64,000 nucleotides of DNA from Bombyx mori (Eukaryota; Arthropoda; Insecta; Lepidoptera; Bombycidae), in assembly GCF_030269925.1 (NCBI RefSeq), contig NC_085107.1, forward strand, positions 17,052,001 to 17,116,000, read 5' to 3'. Both the position numbers and the translations under genes were made by a program. Positions 12,601 to 20,790 of this stretch are shown here, piece by piece (position 1 is the stretch's first letter; the number at the start of each line of letters is the position of its first letter). The notes below the pieces were generated by a model. The model saw only the letters and a program-made list of their open reading frames with translations. It was not told the origin of the DNA and did no database searches.

Positions 12601-15600
12601 GATTCTCCTTCTCCGTAGGGGGGTGGTGTGGCGTTTTATTATGCGTAAGCCGGAACGCACGAGATGTGGGAAAAAGGAGATAGTCTGTGCCACAATACCT
12701 TTTTACCGCCAAATATGAAAAACATAAAAATAATTTATAATGTGATAATAACTAATTTAATGTAATTACTTTATGCCGCTACAGCAATAAAATTTATATT
12801 GTTCCAACTGTGGTGTTAATTACATAAAACACGACCAGGCGAAATAAAGAAGGGACTCTATATGCACTCCCTCAAATCTTTTTCACTTCCTATTTTATTT
12901 GGTATTTATTGTAGACATAGAAGAAAAATTGTAAAGTCAGTCTGAAATGACGAGTTCAAACGACAAAATAGTCTTCTTTTTAGTAGGTTAATACTTAGTC
13001 TGGCCATAAATCCTCTGTTTGTGACAGAAAAAGATCTGGCCGTCCACGTAGTGTTCGTACAAAAAGGTGGTCAAAGCAGTAAGGGAAAGAATTCGAAGAA
13101 ATCCTGTCCGAAAGCAAAAGATTTTATCTCGGGAGATGAAGATAGTACCTAGAACCATGTCGCGTATTTTAAAAGATGACTTAGGACTTGCAGCCTATAA
13201 GAGACGTACTGCTCATTTCTTAACTGATAATTAATTTAAAAGAGAATAGGGTGGTAAAATCGAAACAACTACTGAAGCGGTACGCAAAGGGAGGTCATAG
13301 AAAAATTTTGTTTACGAATGAGAATTTTTTTCAGTTGAGCAACATTTTAACAAACAAAATGACCGTATTTATGCTCAAAGCTCTAAGGAAGCTTCCCAAT
13401 TAGTCGACAGAGTACAACGTGGGCACTATCCGACTTCAGTGATGATTTGGTGGGGTATTCGCTATGAAGGAGTGACTAAGCCATACTTTTGTGAAAAAGG
13501 TATCAAAACATCGGCACAAGTGTATCAAGATACCATTCTTGAGAAGGTAGTGAAGCCCCTTAACAACACCATGAAAAATATATACATAATCAAGAATGGT
13601 CCTTCCAGCAAGTCTTGGCGCCAGGTCATAAAGCTCGGTCTACGCAGTCTTGGTTGGAAACGAACGTTTCGGACTTCATCAGAGTTGAAGACTGGCCGCC
13701 GTCTAGTCCCGATCTTAATCCGCTGGATTATGATTTATGGTCAGTTTTAGAGAGTACGGCTTGCTCTAAACGCCATGATAATTTGGAGTCCCTAAAACAA
13801 TCCGTACGATTGGCAGTGAAAAATGTTCTCATGGAAAGAGTGCGTGCTTCTATTGATAACTGGCCTCAACGTTTAAAGGACTGTATTGCAGCCAATGGGG
13901 ACTACTTCGAATAAGCTTGTTATACTTTAAATTGTTTTATATTTATGTATTAAACTAACACACTGTAAAAGTAATAAATGTTATTTGCAATAGATTTATT
14001 TTTAATTTTTAATTGTAACAGTATTTGTGGCCAGAATAAGTATATTGTGAAAGGGTAATGCAAAGTTAAACTATTTGAAAAATCGCGCGCGTCTCCGAGT
14101 TCATCGTTATCGCGCAACAGCTGGTTATATATTGTATTACATTGCGTGTCAATATGGAAGGGTACATAGACGCACTACTCGCGCACCAACTTAAACTGAG
14201 ATTTTTGAAAAAAATATCTATAAGCATGTACTCCAGTACCTCTAAAAAGTCAAACAGTCTCTTTGGGCTGCGACCGATAGTGACCTTGATACCATGTTGC
14301 CACACGCCGACGATGGCGCTATATTAAAGCGAAGAGGCTTCTGGGAGGTAGTGCACAGGACTCCAGATACGACTTAAAGAACAAGATATTTATTATTCAA
14401 AGGTCTTTCTGGGCAAATGAAGTAAAAATCTCTACACAAGTACAACAATACAGAAATAAAAAAAACTTTGTTGTTTTTCGATTGTAGCTTCTTTCTATTA
14501 TCTATTGCCTCTTTATTATATCTATAGCTTATCAGAATTTATCATCATTTATGCAAACTCGTTGATTAATTGATATTATTTTCTACAGGTCATCGAAGTT
14601 CAACATTTAGAAGAGCCTAAGAAGATCGTACGTATCTTTAATCGTTCTGTAGTTTTTAAATAGGATATTTTTCTTTTTCTCATTTTCTAAGCTGGCATAA
14701 GAGCTTTCGGCCTTTTAAATTACTAATTATTAACTGGACTAATATTGTTAAAACCTTTTGGTTTACTCAAGTTGATCATTAAAGGTGTATGGTGGTATGC
14801 TTTGGTACATATAATAAATGTACATCGCATATAGTTGTTGCAAAGTAAGACTGCGCGCCGCCCTTATTTGTGTGAGTGACCAATCTGTATACGTGTCAAT
14901 GTAGACGTAAGAGCAAGTACGGTTTGCAAACAAAAAATCATTAATTCAAGTTATGGATTTCACCCATTTTGATATTTTAAGTATTTTTAATTGCTTTATT
15001 AGGAGTGGTCTTAATAAAAAATAAACAAAATTGTTAAAGTAACTTCTAATTTACATTAGTAATAATAGTTACTTACAGGTAGAAAATTTAAATAAACACA
15101 AACGAAATGTAATCATAAACAGTACTCTACACAAAATGAAAACTAACAACAAACAATATAACTAAAAATTAAACCAAAAAAATCTTTAAAAAAAATTTGA
15201 ACGTCAAAGTTGAGATTCATGTCTTTTTTGTAATGCTTCTCTGTTGTTCCCAATTTATCTCCATTTGTAGCCTTATTTATTTACTATCGAACGTAATGTG
15301 TTTAAGCACCCATGAAAACCAATATTTTCTTTCAAATTGATCGCAAATTTGCCAATGTGGGTATTTCCACAATATGGAAATTTTTCACATTTTGTTTTTT
15401 TTGGAAAATTTGCACTTTTTTTCGATTATTTTTTTTTAATTCAAATTTAATATTTATCTCTTACCTACGTAGTTTTTTTCATAGGTGAAGTAAAACTAAC
15501 AGAAGAAGATGGCAGCTCTTTTTCTACTTTTAAAATTGCAATTACAGTTCGTTCACTGATCCCTATAGCTTTAGTGGTACGTTTCCTTATATTAGCCAAA

Positions 15601-16603
15601 GGACTCAAATCACCATTATCCACATTGTTCGCTTTCATAAAACTATACTCTTCTTGAAGTAAGCCGTACACGCGGGTAATAATGACACGTCCCTGGAAAC
15701 AATAAATAAATATGTTTTAATTGATAGGTATTTTTCTTAAACATTTGTTTTTAAACTTTTTTGATACGACTTATAGTTTTCGAGCAAAAAATTTAAAATA
15801 CCAAACGCGTTCCACGAACCGAACTTTACCGAATCTAAAATGTACCTTTGCATTCCCTCCGGTGTGGGAATGGTTTTTTTAAGTCTATAAATGTATGCGT
15901 TACAAATTAGTTACTACATCAATATCTGGGCACAAGTTGAAAATTTAAAAAAGTCTTACCTTGACATTAATTACTTTGCGTTTTCTTTCACTTTTAAGAT
16001 TTTACATGCTCACCGTACTTCGTGAACAAGAGCAACGTGGAAACAATAAGTACAAGTGACTCGAGCGATGGCTCACTCACTACTGACCGCTCCGTCAGAT
16101 ACACACACTAACGAAAATGTGTATTTACGATTACAACTACAAATAAAGGCCACGCGCGCTCGTACTTTGCAACAACTATAACAGAAAAATCACAAAATAT
16201 TTTGAATAAGTAGATTTTAATCATATAGTATGTATCGATATAATATAATAATATAATAAATATACATCGCATACATGAAAATTTACAGAATATTTTCAAA
16301 CCCCTCCATAGGTAATAACAATGACTAGAACTAAAAGAAACATACTGTTATTACCGATCGGCTGTCTGTCTCTGTTCCAATAATATTTTTTACTTACAGG
16401 AACAAACTAATGATGAAACACTAACGTCAAACAAAACAAACAAATGCATAGAAGAATTAATGATGTCCGAGATATTATGTAGGAAAGTATTACTTGAACT
16501 CCAAATGGAAAACGAGAGGAAGAAGTCAAGGAATTTAGATTTGAAACATAAAATACTTGAAAATAAATTATTGAACGCAGCAAATTATAGACATGAATTT
16601 TAA
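3601..16603 (+). CDS. Myb/SANT-like DNA-binding protein, five exons
   Basis: Joining 3601-3663, 5283-5392, 6132-6354, 14589-14627 and 16400-16603 gives one open frame of 639 bases, 212 residues plus stop. All junctions are in phase and use GT/AG. Residues about 13-86 form a Myb/SANT-like domain: tryptophans at 16, 52 and 77 are spaced as in the three helices, with LLKELV, SWEDL, FNSA and [10 protein letters not shown] as landmark strings. Residues about 160-207 are a charged leucine-rich coiled coil ([20 protein letters not shown]). This architecture is that of insect proteins related to MSANTD3 and zeste, so nuclear DNA binding is expected; no target is known. The 8.2-kb third intron holds a gypsy element and a mariner. 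The first donor (GTTAAT) is weak, and a readthrough of exon 3 would stop at 6399. Gene model is inferred, not transcript-supported. Confidence 0.8.
3806..3998 (-). repeat. Family C LINE tail, in intron 1
   Basis: Sense is the - strand: the + strand begins with a T run, then GCTGATAGCCTTGAGAGGC, the GGTGAGCTCACGGGGCTC block and the conserved stem-loop at 3960-3993. The body upstream of the tail is absent, so this is a 5'-truncated LINE copy. A degenerate family B fragment follows at about 4085-4150. Confidence 0.75.
4624..4870 (-). repeat. Family A copy, minus orientation
   Basis: T-rich start, then TTGCTTAAATGGGTGAAC and the family A blocks in reverse complement, ending near CACCAGTAAA. It is more diverged than its partner at 4909 and has a small deletion in the GGACCTCTTGTGAG region. 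It faces the + copy head to head. Confidence 0.8.
4909..5156 (+). repeat. Family A copy, plus orientation
   Basis: Full block order from ACTGGTGGTAGGATC to CTAAGCAATAAATAAATAAAA. It is separated from the reverse copy at 4624-4870 by only 38 bases, forming a roughly 530-bp imperfect inverted repeat inside intron 1 of the SANT gene, about 130 bp upstream of exon 2. Confidence 0.85.
5283..5392 (+). CDS. SANT gene exon 2
   Basis: The acceptor TTCTTCCCTACAG ends at 5282 and the donor AG|GTAAGT starts at 5393, both strong. The exon encodes residues 22-58 ([16 protein letters not shown] to SWEDLQFR), the first and second SANT helices. It ends in phase 2; its last codon AG|A is completed by exon 3. 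Confidence 0.8.
5631..5720 (+). repeat. Short direct repeat in intron 2
   Basis: Two copies of a 28-base unit (5631-5658 and 5693-5720) share the AAACTTTCCAATCA end, with a partial third copy at 5669-5683. It looks like a small local duplication. Confidence 0.6.
5910..6068. repeat. 20-bp perfect inverted repeat upstream of exon 3
   Basis: The left arm at 5910-5929 (AAATAACATCGTGTAATAAA) is the exact reverse complement of 6049-6068. The same motif occurs near 33076 upstream of a longer family A copy, so these arms are probably leftover 5' ends of two opposed family A insertions. The right arm ends about 64 bases before exon 3. Confidence 0.6.
6132..6354 (+). CDS. SANT gene exon 3
   Basis: The acceptor TTTTATTTCAG ends at 6131. 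The exon completes the SANT domain ([19 protein letters not shown], then [10 protein letters not shown]) and continues into a polar serine- and asparagine-rich linker. The donor is placed at CCG|GTACAT (6355), which keeps phase 0 into exon 4. If not spliced there, the frame stops at 6397-6399 after an F/L-rich tail, which would give a short isoform. Confidence 0.75.
6781..7051 (-). repeat. Family C LINE tail, in intron 3
   Basis: The + strand has a T8 run at the left, then the GCTGATAGCC block, the GGTGAGCTCACGGGGCTC block, the stem-loop at 6937-6970 and a further 80 bases (CCTTCGTCGCAAGTGACGGG, then GAGGACGGTGACCGG). It is longer than the copy at 3806. Sense strand is minus, with the polyA at its left end. 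Confidence 0.8.
7376..7623 (+). repeat. 5' LTR of the gypsy element
   Basis: Starts TGTGGCGTTTTATT, ends CACTCCCTCA. It contains an AATAAA at 7591-7596, about 30 bases before the end, that could serve polyadenylation. No mismatch with the 3' LTR was found by eye over 248 bases. Confidence 0.93.
7625..7642 (+). promoter_or_regulatory. Primer-binding site for tRNA-Trp
   Basis: TGGTGACCCCGACGTGAT starts one base after the LTR. It is complementary over 18 bases to the 3' end of insect tRNA-Trp including CCA, as I recall that tRNA. It would prime minus-strand DNA synthesis. Confidence 0.9.
7660..7843 (+). repeat. Tandem ~43-bp repeats in gypsy leader
   Basis: Three to four diverged units share TACAAACCATATACACCTGG and GCGCAGCAT. 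They lie between the primer-binding site and gag, a place where packaging signals or internal promoters are found in retroelements. A role is not shown by the sequence. Confidence 0.8.
7844..8482 (+). other. Gypsy 5' leader, non-coding
   Basis: AT-rich leader between the tandem repeats and the gag start, with no long frame. Its length (about 640 bases) is part of an unusually long 860-base untranslated region. Confidence 0.6.
8483..9418 (+). CDS. gag: Gypsy Gag
   Basis: A 311-residue structural protein of the retrotransposon capsid. The N-terminus has a short coiled-coil stretch (residues 1-35); the middle (about 55-210) is the capsid-like region with [20 protein letters not shown] and QLWMRRLP motifs typical of this clade. 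Near the C-terminus a zinc-binding motif reads C279-x2-H282-x9-C292-x3-C296, the unusual CHCC finger of CsRn1-type elements in place of the ordinary CCHC knuckle. ATG at 8483 is the first in-frame start and opens the frame cleanly. The frame overlaps pol by 64 bases, suggesting a -1 ribosomal shift; a GGAAAAC at 9394-9400 is a possible but imperfect slippery site. Confidence 0.9.
   Translation: MEANEQLVREENTLLLQQNAILKVELQKLKMQGIDKTDPPPTDPLFPQPTSVCRVAIKLPPFWPDRPAIWFAQVEAQFSISGISADLTKFNYVIAQLDTRVIGEVEDIILQPPPEDKYGRLKSELIRRLSTSEEQRVRQLVSDVELGDRRPSQFLRYLRSLAGKTLTDENLLRQLWMRRLPQHLQAILAAQSELSLDKVAELADKILEVSPGMVTPHSSAVFSASTSAVSPPSLEDITRRLDEITRQLAVFTAERGRNKTRDFSNQRRRSQTPGKLQMCFYHRKFNTKAVKCIQPCTWTPPPPSENDKSSQ
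9355..12579 (+). CDS. pol: Gypsy Pol: protease, RT, RNase H, integrase
   Basis: An open 1,074-codon polyprotein frame. In order: aspartic protease (DTGS at 48-51), reverse transcriptase (catalytic YVDD at 347-350), RNase H (first Asp D501 in FTDAS; TDHKP follows), integrase with an HHCC zinc domain (H690, H694, C724, C727) and a D-D-E core at D756, D815 and E851 with 35 residues between the last two. The C-terminus ends in a proline-rich tail with SGRRVHF, common in this clade. No stop or frameshift is present. The first codon of the open frame is not an ATG, so synthesis is probably by -1 frameshift from gag. Replication occurs in cytoplasmic particles and integration in the nucleus. Confidence 0.93.
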   Translation: MYSTMYLDAAATFGKRQKQSMMATSDCLKESRRLFVTESSTKRRFLIDTGSDLSCYPYQWLANKPARSNYTLAAANGSEIRTFGHIEMALNLGLRRTFQWRFIIADVNTAIIGSDFLAHYRLLPDCASKRLVDSITGLSCVAAVAVLDQTSVKVVCAPSSQFSALLTEFPSITKPPGLIREPKHNTVHYILTTEGAPVSCRPRRLAPQKLQEAKKVFDDMVQCGTARPSKSSWSSPLHMVPKRDGTWRPCGDYRALNSRTIPDRYPVRHIGDVGHNISGCSIFSTIDLVKAYQQIPVAPEDICKTAIITPFGLYEFNYMTFGLRNAGQTFQRFIDEVVQGLDFCFAYVDDILVYSRDALQHAAHLRTLFKRFEDYGIVINPAKCVFGAPEVTFLGNRISADGTQPPSERIQALKDFPLPQTVQGLRRFIGMVNYYRRFLRNAAKLQAPLVNAIVATGGKGLTPITWTPELEECFNACKDSLSSAALLAHPLPNAELGLFTDASSSHVGACLQQKVGDAWQPLGFFSKKLNPRQCQWPAYYRELLAVYESVQHYRHFLAAQHVTIYTDHKPLVYAFSQRRERLPPVQLNQLSFISQFTTDIVHIKGVNNTVADAMSRIEAVSFETDHSALSACQKLDDELKKYRNDANSSLKLENVVVPGTNTVLVCDMSTGRPRPFVSEPMRKKIFAQLHNLSHPGTRSTIRLISDRFVWPGIAKDCRYWCQTCVACQRSKVTRHIKSPLGHFSSPTSRLKHVHIDIIGPLPSCSDFQYCLTAVDRYTRWPEVWPMHGITAEEVASTFVAGWIARFGVPAVITTDQGRQFESDLFRRLTNLCGTKRIRTTSYHPCANGLVERMHRQLKASLMCYDDSWLNALPLVLLGMRSAFKEDLQATVAELLYGETLTLPGELLVPPSPSGFEDPTDFVVKLRQRMSKLRPTPCSSHTKPSPFIFKNLSTASHVMLREDSVRRSMQPPYSGPHRIISRAEDGKTWSIDVKGKQVTVSVDRIKPAFVEHSLVDLVPAPAPRVSVPQPVQPDATNVPSCPLVPSAPLTATPTHTPQYTTRSGRRVHFSKPFDL
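12617..12626 (+). promoter_or_regulatory. Polypurine tract
   Basis: AGGGGGGTGG directly abuts the 3' LTR, the expected plus-strand primer position for reverse transcription. Confidence 0.75.
12627..12874 (+). repeat. 3' LTR of the gypsy element
   Basis: Identical by eye to the 5' LTR over 248 bases and followed by the AATC duplication. Its AATAAA could end transcripts of the element and might truncate host pre-mRNA, since both run in the same direction. Confidence 0.93.
12998..14036 (+). pseudogene. mariner-like (DD37D/maT-type) transposon, dead
   Basis: Imperfect terminal inverted repeats (TCTGGCCATAAAT at left; TTTGTGGCCAGA at right) are flanked by TA on each side (12996-12997, 14037-14038). 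Broken frames give [10 protein letters not shown] near 13028, then [15 protein letters not shown] near 13438, and [14 protein letters not shown] to GDYFE at 13615-13914. The third catalytic Asp remains in SPDLNPLDY, the spacing and context of DD37D elements. The first catalytic Asp appears as Asn (FTNEN) and the second as Val (QQV), so the enzyme is inactive even apart from the frameshifts. It lies in intron 3, only 120 bases past the gypsy element. Confidence 0.82.
14039..14588. other. Intron 3 remainder, nothing recognised
   Basis: Open frames of 79 and 61 codons on opposite strands (14066-14305, 14142-14327) overlap and show no known motif. The pyrimidine-poor acceptor TTTTCTACAG of exon 4 ends the tract. 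Confidence 0.5.
14589..14627 (+). CDS. SANT gene exon 4 (39-base microexon)
   Basis: Acceptor CTACAG at 14583-14588 and donor ATC|GTACGT. It encodes 13 residues rich in Glu and Lys ([13 protein letters not shown]), phase 0 on both sides, so it could be skipped without breaking the frame. Confidence 0.65.
14832..16178 (-). mobile_element. Tc1/mariner-superfamily TIR element with a transposase-like exon
   Basis: The ends TAGTTGTTGCAAAGTA and TACTTTGCAACAACTA are exact inverted repeats, imperfectly extended inward through the GCGCG and TTATTTGT blocks. Both ends are flanked by TA (14830-14831, 16179-16180), as for the Tc1/mariner superfamily. The only coding I see is the exon at 15465-15692. 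No catalytic domain is found in the 1,347 bp, so it is probably an internally deleted, non-autonomous copy. It lies in intron 4 of the SANT gene, opposite in strand. Confidence 0.8.
15465..15692 (-). pseudogene. Transposase N-terminal helix-turn-helix exon
   Basis: Translated in reverse, the stretch reads [13 protein letters not shown], then a linker, [20 protein letters not shown], and a TSPMKK end. The second half is a helix-turn-helix as found at the N-terminus of DDE (IS630/Tc1-type) transposases that are widespread in arthropods. A plausible acceptor (TTGTTTCCAG) precedes it and a perfect donor GTAAGA follows at 15464, so the sequence looks like a spliced exon. A stop (TAG) coincides with the last exon bases, and no DDE exon follows within the element. 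Identity of the family is by motif only. Confidence 0.55.
16256..16274 (+). repeat. 19-bp direct repeat flanking the TIR element
   Basis: AATAAATATACATCGCATA here matches 14813-14831 (one mismatch), which lies immediately left of the TIR element. The right copy is 78 bases beyond the element's right end. Confidence 0.6.
16400..16603 (+). CDS. SANT gene exon 5 (stop codon)
   Basis: Acceptor TTTTTTACTTACAG ends at 16399. The exon encodes 67 residues and the stop TAA at 16601-16603. It begins with a polar Thr/Asn stretch and becomes a long amphipathic helix with Leu, Ile and Met every third or fourth residue, a likely dimerisation coiled coil. The tract 16604-16814 after it is the presumed 3' UTR; I see no clear AATAAA near. 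Confidence 0.8.
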   Translation, partial: EQTNDETLTSNKTNKCIEELMMSEILCRKVLLELQMENERKKSRNLDLKHKILENKLLNAANYRHEF

Positions 16604-16814
16604 CTATGAATGCTTATTAAAATACGCTTCATATAATTTATAATATACCATAACTGCGTCAGTGTAAGAATGCTTCTCAATGTATTGTTGTTCTTTTTCT
16701 ATTGTACAAAACCTTTTAAATAATGTAACTAAAATGTTTAGTACATTTTATTAATGGTATTTATTAATGGCATATTGTATGGGCGTAGGAGTTTGTCTTA
16801 ATACCGCGATTGTG

Positions 16815-16915
16815 TCTACTTCGAAGCTGTCATGCGTTCCAGTTTGAAGGGTAGACAATACAAACATTGTACAATGTCGTGTTTTAAGTATGGTCATTCA
16901 CCTTGTGTGATATCA
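16815..16915 (+). repeat. Degenerate family A relic
   Basis: GAAGCTGTCATGCGTTCCAG then TTTGAAGGGTAGAC align with the central blocks of family A, heavily mutated and truncated at both ends. Confidence 0.5.
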
Positions 16916-16918
16916 GGG

Positions 16919-17990
16919 GTCAAAGTATGAAATTGCCGATTTGTACTTAAAATTTAAATTCGTTTTTTTTTTCATTTAACCAAAATATCTACCATTATTA
17001 TTTATACATTACTACCATCTAATAGGTAGTTCATTTATGCCTTTGTAATTAGACTCTGGTGATCTAAACTCCACAAACTGTGTGAAAGCATTTTGTACTG
17101 CTTCCTGGGAAGAAAACTTTTTATCACGTAGAAAATTGTCCAAATCACGAAAAAAATTGTAGTCCGTTGGAGCAAGGTCTGGTGAACACGGAGGGTGAAG
17201 AATGGTTTTTAATTGCAGTTCCTGTAGAGTTAAAACGATTTCTCGTGCTGTATAAGGTCTCGCGTTATCATGGAGCAATAATGGTGAAGATCGATTTATG
17301 AGTCGTGGCTCTGTCACTGCGAGTTTTGCTGTCATTGTTCGGAGTTCGGCACAGTAGACATTTGCCGTTAATGCTTGACCAGGTTGGAGGAAGCTACAGT
17401 AAAAAACACTGTGTACTTTTTATTGGTAAGCCTTGCTTTAGGACACTGTTGCGGCGTTTGACCCGGGGTTAGGCATTGCATTTTTTGCTTATGGTTATTG
17501 TAAGGAATCCACTTTTCATCACAATATGTCACAATTCGATCCAATATTCCCTCATTTCTGTATAGATTCAACAAGGCAACACAAGTTTCAACACGCGTTT
17601 CTTTCTGCAGATCAGTCAAATCATGAGGCACTCATTTTTCATATTTTTTTTATTTTATTGTTTTGGCGCAAATGAGTCAATATTATTCGTAAGGTAACGT
17701 TAAACCATGCCGCTAACTCCTGGGTAGTTTGACTCGGATCTGCTTCCATCATCTCTTCCAATTCATTGTCATTCACATGTATAGGCAGGCGGTCTTCCAC
17801 GTGGTTGGTACTTCAAATCAAAATTTCCATCGCGAAAGCGCTTAAAGCAAAATTGCACGGTGCGTTCATTAGCAGTCCCCTCTCCAAAGGCAACATTGAT
17901 ATTGTGAGCCGTTTCTGCAGCGTTCGTTCCGCGTCGAAACTCGTATTCCAAAATAACTCTAATTTTTGAAGTATAAATTTTTCTTGTCAA
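16919..17990 (-). pseudogene. mariner (DD34D-type) transposase relic
   Basis: Reverse-strand frames, broken by several frameshifts, give a nearly complete mariner transposase. The N-terminal helix-turn-helix is at 17770-17985 (EYEFRRGTNAAETAHNIN, ERTVQ, RGRP), followed by an ELEEMMEADPSQTTQELAAW stretch near 17735. Catalytic Asp residues are visible in TYCDEKWI (near 17520), LLHDNARPYTA (near 17275) and SPDLAPTDYNFF (near 17160). The C-terminus runs through GINELPIRW, a stop, and NNNGRYFG near 16980. A candidate terminal repeat is GGTCAAAGTATGAAATTGCC at 16919; its partner at the right end was not found. All three catalytic residues remain, but the frame is broken and there is a purine-rich patch at 18040-18070. 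Confidence 0.82.
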
Positions 17991-18687
17991 AACTGAATTA
18001 AAAAAAAACAACTGAAAGTCGATAACCGAATGTTGAAAAGAAAGAAGAAAGAAGAAGAAAGAAAAGAAAATCTCTTTCTGATATCCTTTCAATATTCTAC
18101 TATTTAATTTCATTAAATTTAATTGCAACAACACAAGGTCTACATTACCTTCTAAGTTTCGATATTAAATCAAGCCGTGCAAGTCTTAATGAAGAGTTTA
18201 AGGTCTCGTAATTAGCACACACGTGACGTATGCAAGTTGCGAAGCTTTGTTGTTTGAAGCCTAGCTAAAACGCATAGCGTTCGAGCTCTATGTCAGTAGG
18301 TAGCAACTTAGCCATGCCCTAGACATTGATGAAGTCGATTAGCAACAGTAACTACGTAATAAATCAGATGGGTCGTATGAACGTCTGCCTAAAAGAGACA
18401 AAAAATATATCGCACGCTTGTTTTAAGGACACGAAATTTGATATTAAAATAAAAGCGTTAAAATTTCGATGAGAAAAATATTAGCTTTTCATGAACCCGA
18501 TTATGAAGCCGCAACGTCATGCTGATAGAGTAGTATGCGGCACGTAGCCTTAACGTGGGAGCTTACAGCATAGTGCCAGATTAGGCTAATTACAGTTACA
18601 CTGTGAAGCAATACTCTCGATCTTGTAGTGACAAGTCTATTTTTATCGGAGCACTGCGCGGGCCCTACCAACACCACATAGCACCTT
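17991..18687. other. Intergenic tract, nothing recognised
   Basis: Includes an AAG/GAA-rich low-complexity patch (18040-18070). No repeat boundary or coding motif is seen. Confidence 0.5.
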
Positions 18688-19115
18688 ATGTTTTTTTTTT
18701 ATTGCCTTTGTAAACAGACGAGCATACGGCCCACCTGATGGTGAGTTGTTATCATCACCCATGGACTTCAGCAATGCCAGGGGCAGAGCTAAGCTGCTGC
18801 CTACCGCTTAATACTCTCCACAAGCCTCGTTTGAAGAAGGACATGACATAGCGCTCGGGAAACACCGTGGAGGGGAGTGGATAGCCGGATGGTACGCGGC
18901 AAAAAAGACCTCTGGAAATGCAAAGTCGATGAACGCAGCGGTTCCAGATAATATGGATGAACTCTGCTCCGATAGCGGGAGGTGCGATGATAAAAAGGAG
19001 ATGAGGGATCATGTCAAACAATTCCTCAGAGTACTCCCCATGGAACATACAAAATACAGAGGGAACCGAAGTCTCTCCGCAGACCCAGAGACTCCAAACG
19101 ATCCGTGAGAATGTA
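18688..19115 (-). pseudogene. Family B: 3' end of a Jockey-like LINE
   Basis: The + strand starts with a T10 run and TTGCCTTTGTAAACAGACGA, i.e. the polyA end of a - strand copy. Reverse frames give the LINE C-terminus: MFHGEYSEELFDMIPH, a histidine-less AEFIHIIWNRCVHR stretch, a RTI/VRLWNELPSTVFPER-like region split by deletion, and MSFFKRGLWRVLSGRQQL then SAPGIAEVHG before the tail. The copy is 5'-truncated and frameshifted. Confidence 0.8.
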
Positions 19116-20565
19116 GTGAGCTCCCCCTGAATACTTCATTGAAAGTAGTTTCAGCTGCGAACCCATCACGCATTTCTGATTTTAGAAGATTCTTGTACTG
19201 AACACTGAGAAATTTAAACCATTGACTAAGATTATTTTTTTCTCAGATATACAAAAAGTCACAGCTCAGTACTCGAACGATCGTCCTACGTTTCGAACTA
19301 GAGCGTACATTTGCTGCGCGTCAAGCATTCCAATATACTCGTACTTAAGAGTACTCTAATTCAAATACCAACCCGTACTAGCAAATGTAACTACAATAAT
19401 AACGAGCTGACAACCGTAAATAATAACATTAAATTCTTTCAGGATTATTGCTACGCATCTATACATAAAAAACACATTATTTTACATTCAATACATCGGT
19501 AACTAGGATAAAATGTAAACAAGTACCTGAGGAAATAATCATTTTAGCTTTTCCGCAAAACTGTTCGGCTTAACATTTTAGTAATTAAGTGATAATAGAA
19601 CTCTAGAACGTCGGGTCGATTCCTCGGACTCTAATTCAATACCAACTTTTCGATAGGGTCGGGACTTCCTAGCGCGTTAAATTGCATTTCGTTTCTGAAA
19701 TTCCTCTGCATTCCAAGCTATGACATATTGAAGTAGCACGTCAGCTTATAGTTTGGAAATCCTAATTAGATTCGGACTTGAGTCTACGATTCTCGATTTC
19801 AGTCTCTCTTTTCACAAAGTCGAAGTTGAAGATTAATATTGCTCTATGATATCTTCAATCAGCTGTAGATTCCGTAATGAAAAAGTCTATAGTGCTTATG
19901 TAAATAAATGGAGATTCTTAATATTTAATAACTTGGGATTTATGTTGTCCTGGACCAAAAGCTTATTTTGAGTGTGGTGGGAATTTTCACTCTTGCCACT
20001 CCATCTCATTCAGGGGATCAAACGGCCTCTTAAAATTACCGACAACTTCCGGAAGAGATTTCGGAATCCCCGGATATTTCACCCGGTAGTTTCGTCTGCA
20101 ATACAGCAAGATACGATGTGCTATCTCATTTATCCACGAAAAATGAGTGTTCGAGGTATCCATACACAGTTGCAGCCTGAAACTTTCGAACGACGTGGAC
20201 AACAAAGTATTCACTAACTTCTGTCAACGCGTCGCTTTATAGGTGCTTCTTTAAGCATCCCTGTTTACATTTACCGTCAAATAAATTTGCATGTTATCCG
20301 CCCAAACATAAAGTTGCCCTCTTTACAGCTGCTCTATCTACACTTGAACGATCAATGTCGTTCGGTAGCATTAAAGCGGATCATTAATCTGCTTATGGTT
20401 GTAGCCACTTAATAGATTTGAGAATTTTATCTCGGGTCTCAATTGTCTCAGGGTTGGTGCAAAGCAGTGTCTATCAGCTGCAGTAACTACTAAAGGAACT
20501 GGGAACAAATCACGCGTGGTCATTCGGCCGCAATTTAGGATTCGCTGTGTTATGGGTACCAGAGA
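19116..20565. other. Intergenic tract with one unexplained small frame
   Basis: No repeat of the known families is seen. A 75-codon reverse frame (19987-20214) contains a coherent stretch (CRRNYRVKYPGIPKSLPEVV) that could be an exon or transposon fragment, but I do not recognise it. Confidence 0.4.
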
Positions 20566-20790
20566 CTGATAAACATACTTTTATATGTTTAAATATATAC
20601 ATATATATATATATATATATATTACAAATATATATAGATACCCAGACAAAGAGCAAACAAACCTGTTCATCACATAATGTTGACTGATGTGGGAATCGAA
20701 CCCACCATAGCCTGGCCATCACCCTGGCTATATCCAATAGCCAAGATGGCTAATTACCGCACCATTGAGTCAGTCACACTTAAGATGTCA
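20566..20790 (-). repeat. tRNA-derived SINE, minus orientation
   Basis: Reverse complement shows an A-box-like TGGTGCGGTAATTAG and a perfect B box GGTTCGATTCC (+ strand 20692-20702), the internal RNA polymerase III promoter of tRNA-derived SINEs. The 3' side ends in a (TA)n run at about 20597-20622. The two halves do not fold as a tRNA gene with proper acceptor stem. Confidence 0.7.

Larger units (their letters stand above)
7376..12874 (+). mobile_element. Complete Ty3/gypsy LTR retrotransposon, CsRn1/Kabuki type
   Basis: A 5,499-bp element in intron 3 of the SANT gene, same orientation. Two 248-bp LTRs (TG...CA) are identical by eye, and the flanks carry a 4-bp duplication AATC (7372-7375, 12875-12878). 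It has a tRNA-Trp primer-binding site, a polypurine tract, an open gag and an open pol overlapping in the -1 frame. The gag CHCC finger, the tRNA-Trp primer and the 4-bp duplication are all marks of the CsRn1 clade, which includes silkworm Kabuki. Everything needed for autonomous retrotransposition appears open; no env frame is present. Identical LTRs imply a very recent insertion or gene conversion. Confidence 0.93.

Noticed and set aside
20690..20790. Functional tRNA gene on the - strand
   Set aside because: The B box is perfect but no cloverleaf closes; it belongs to a SINE.
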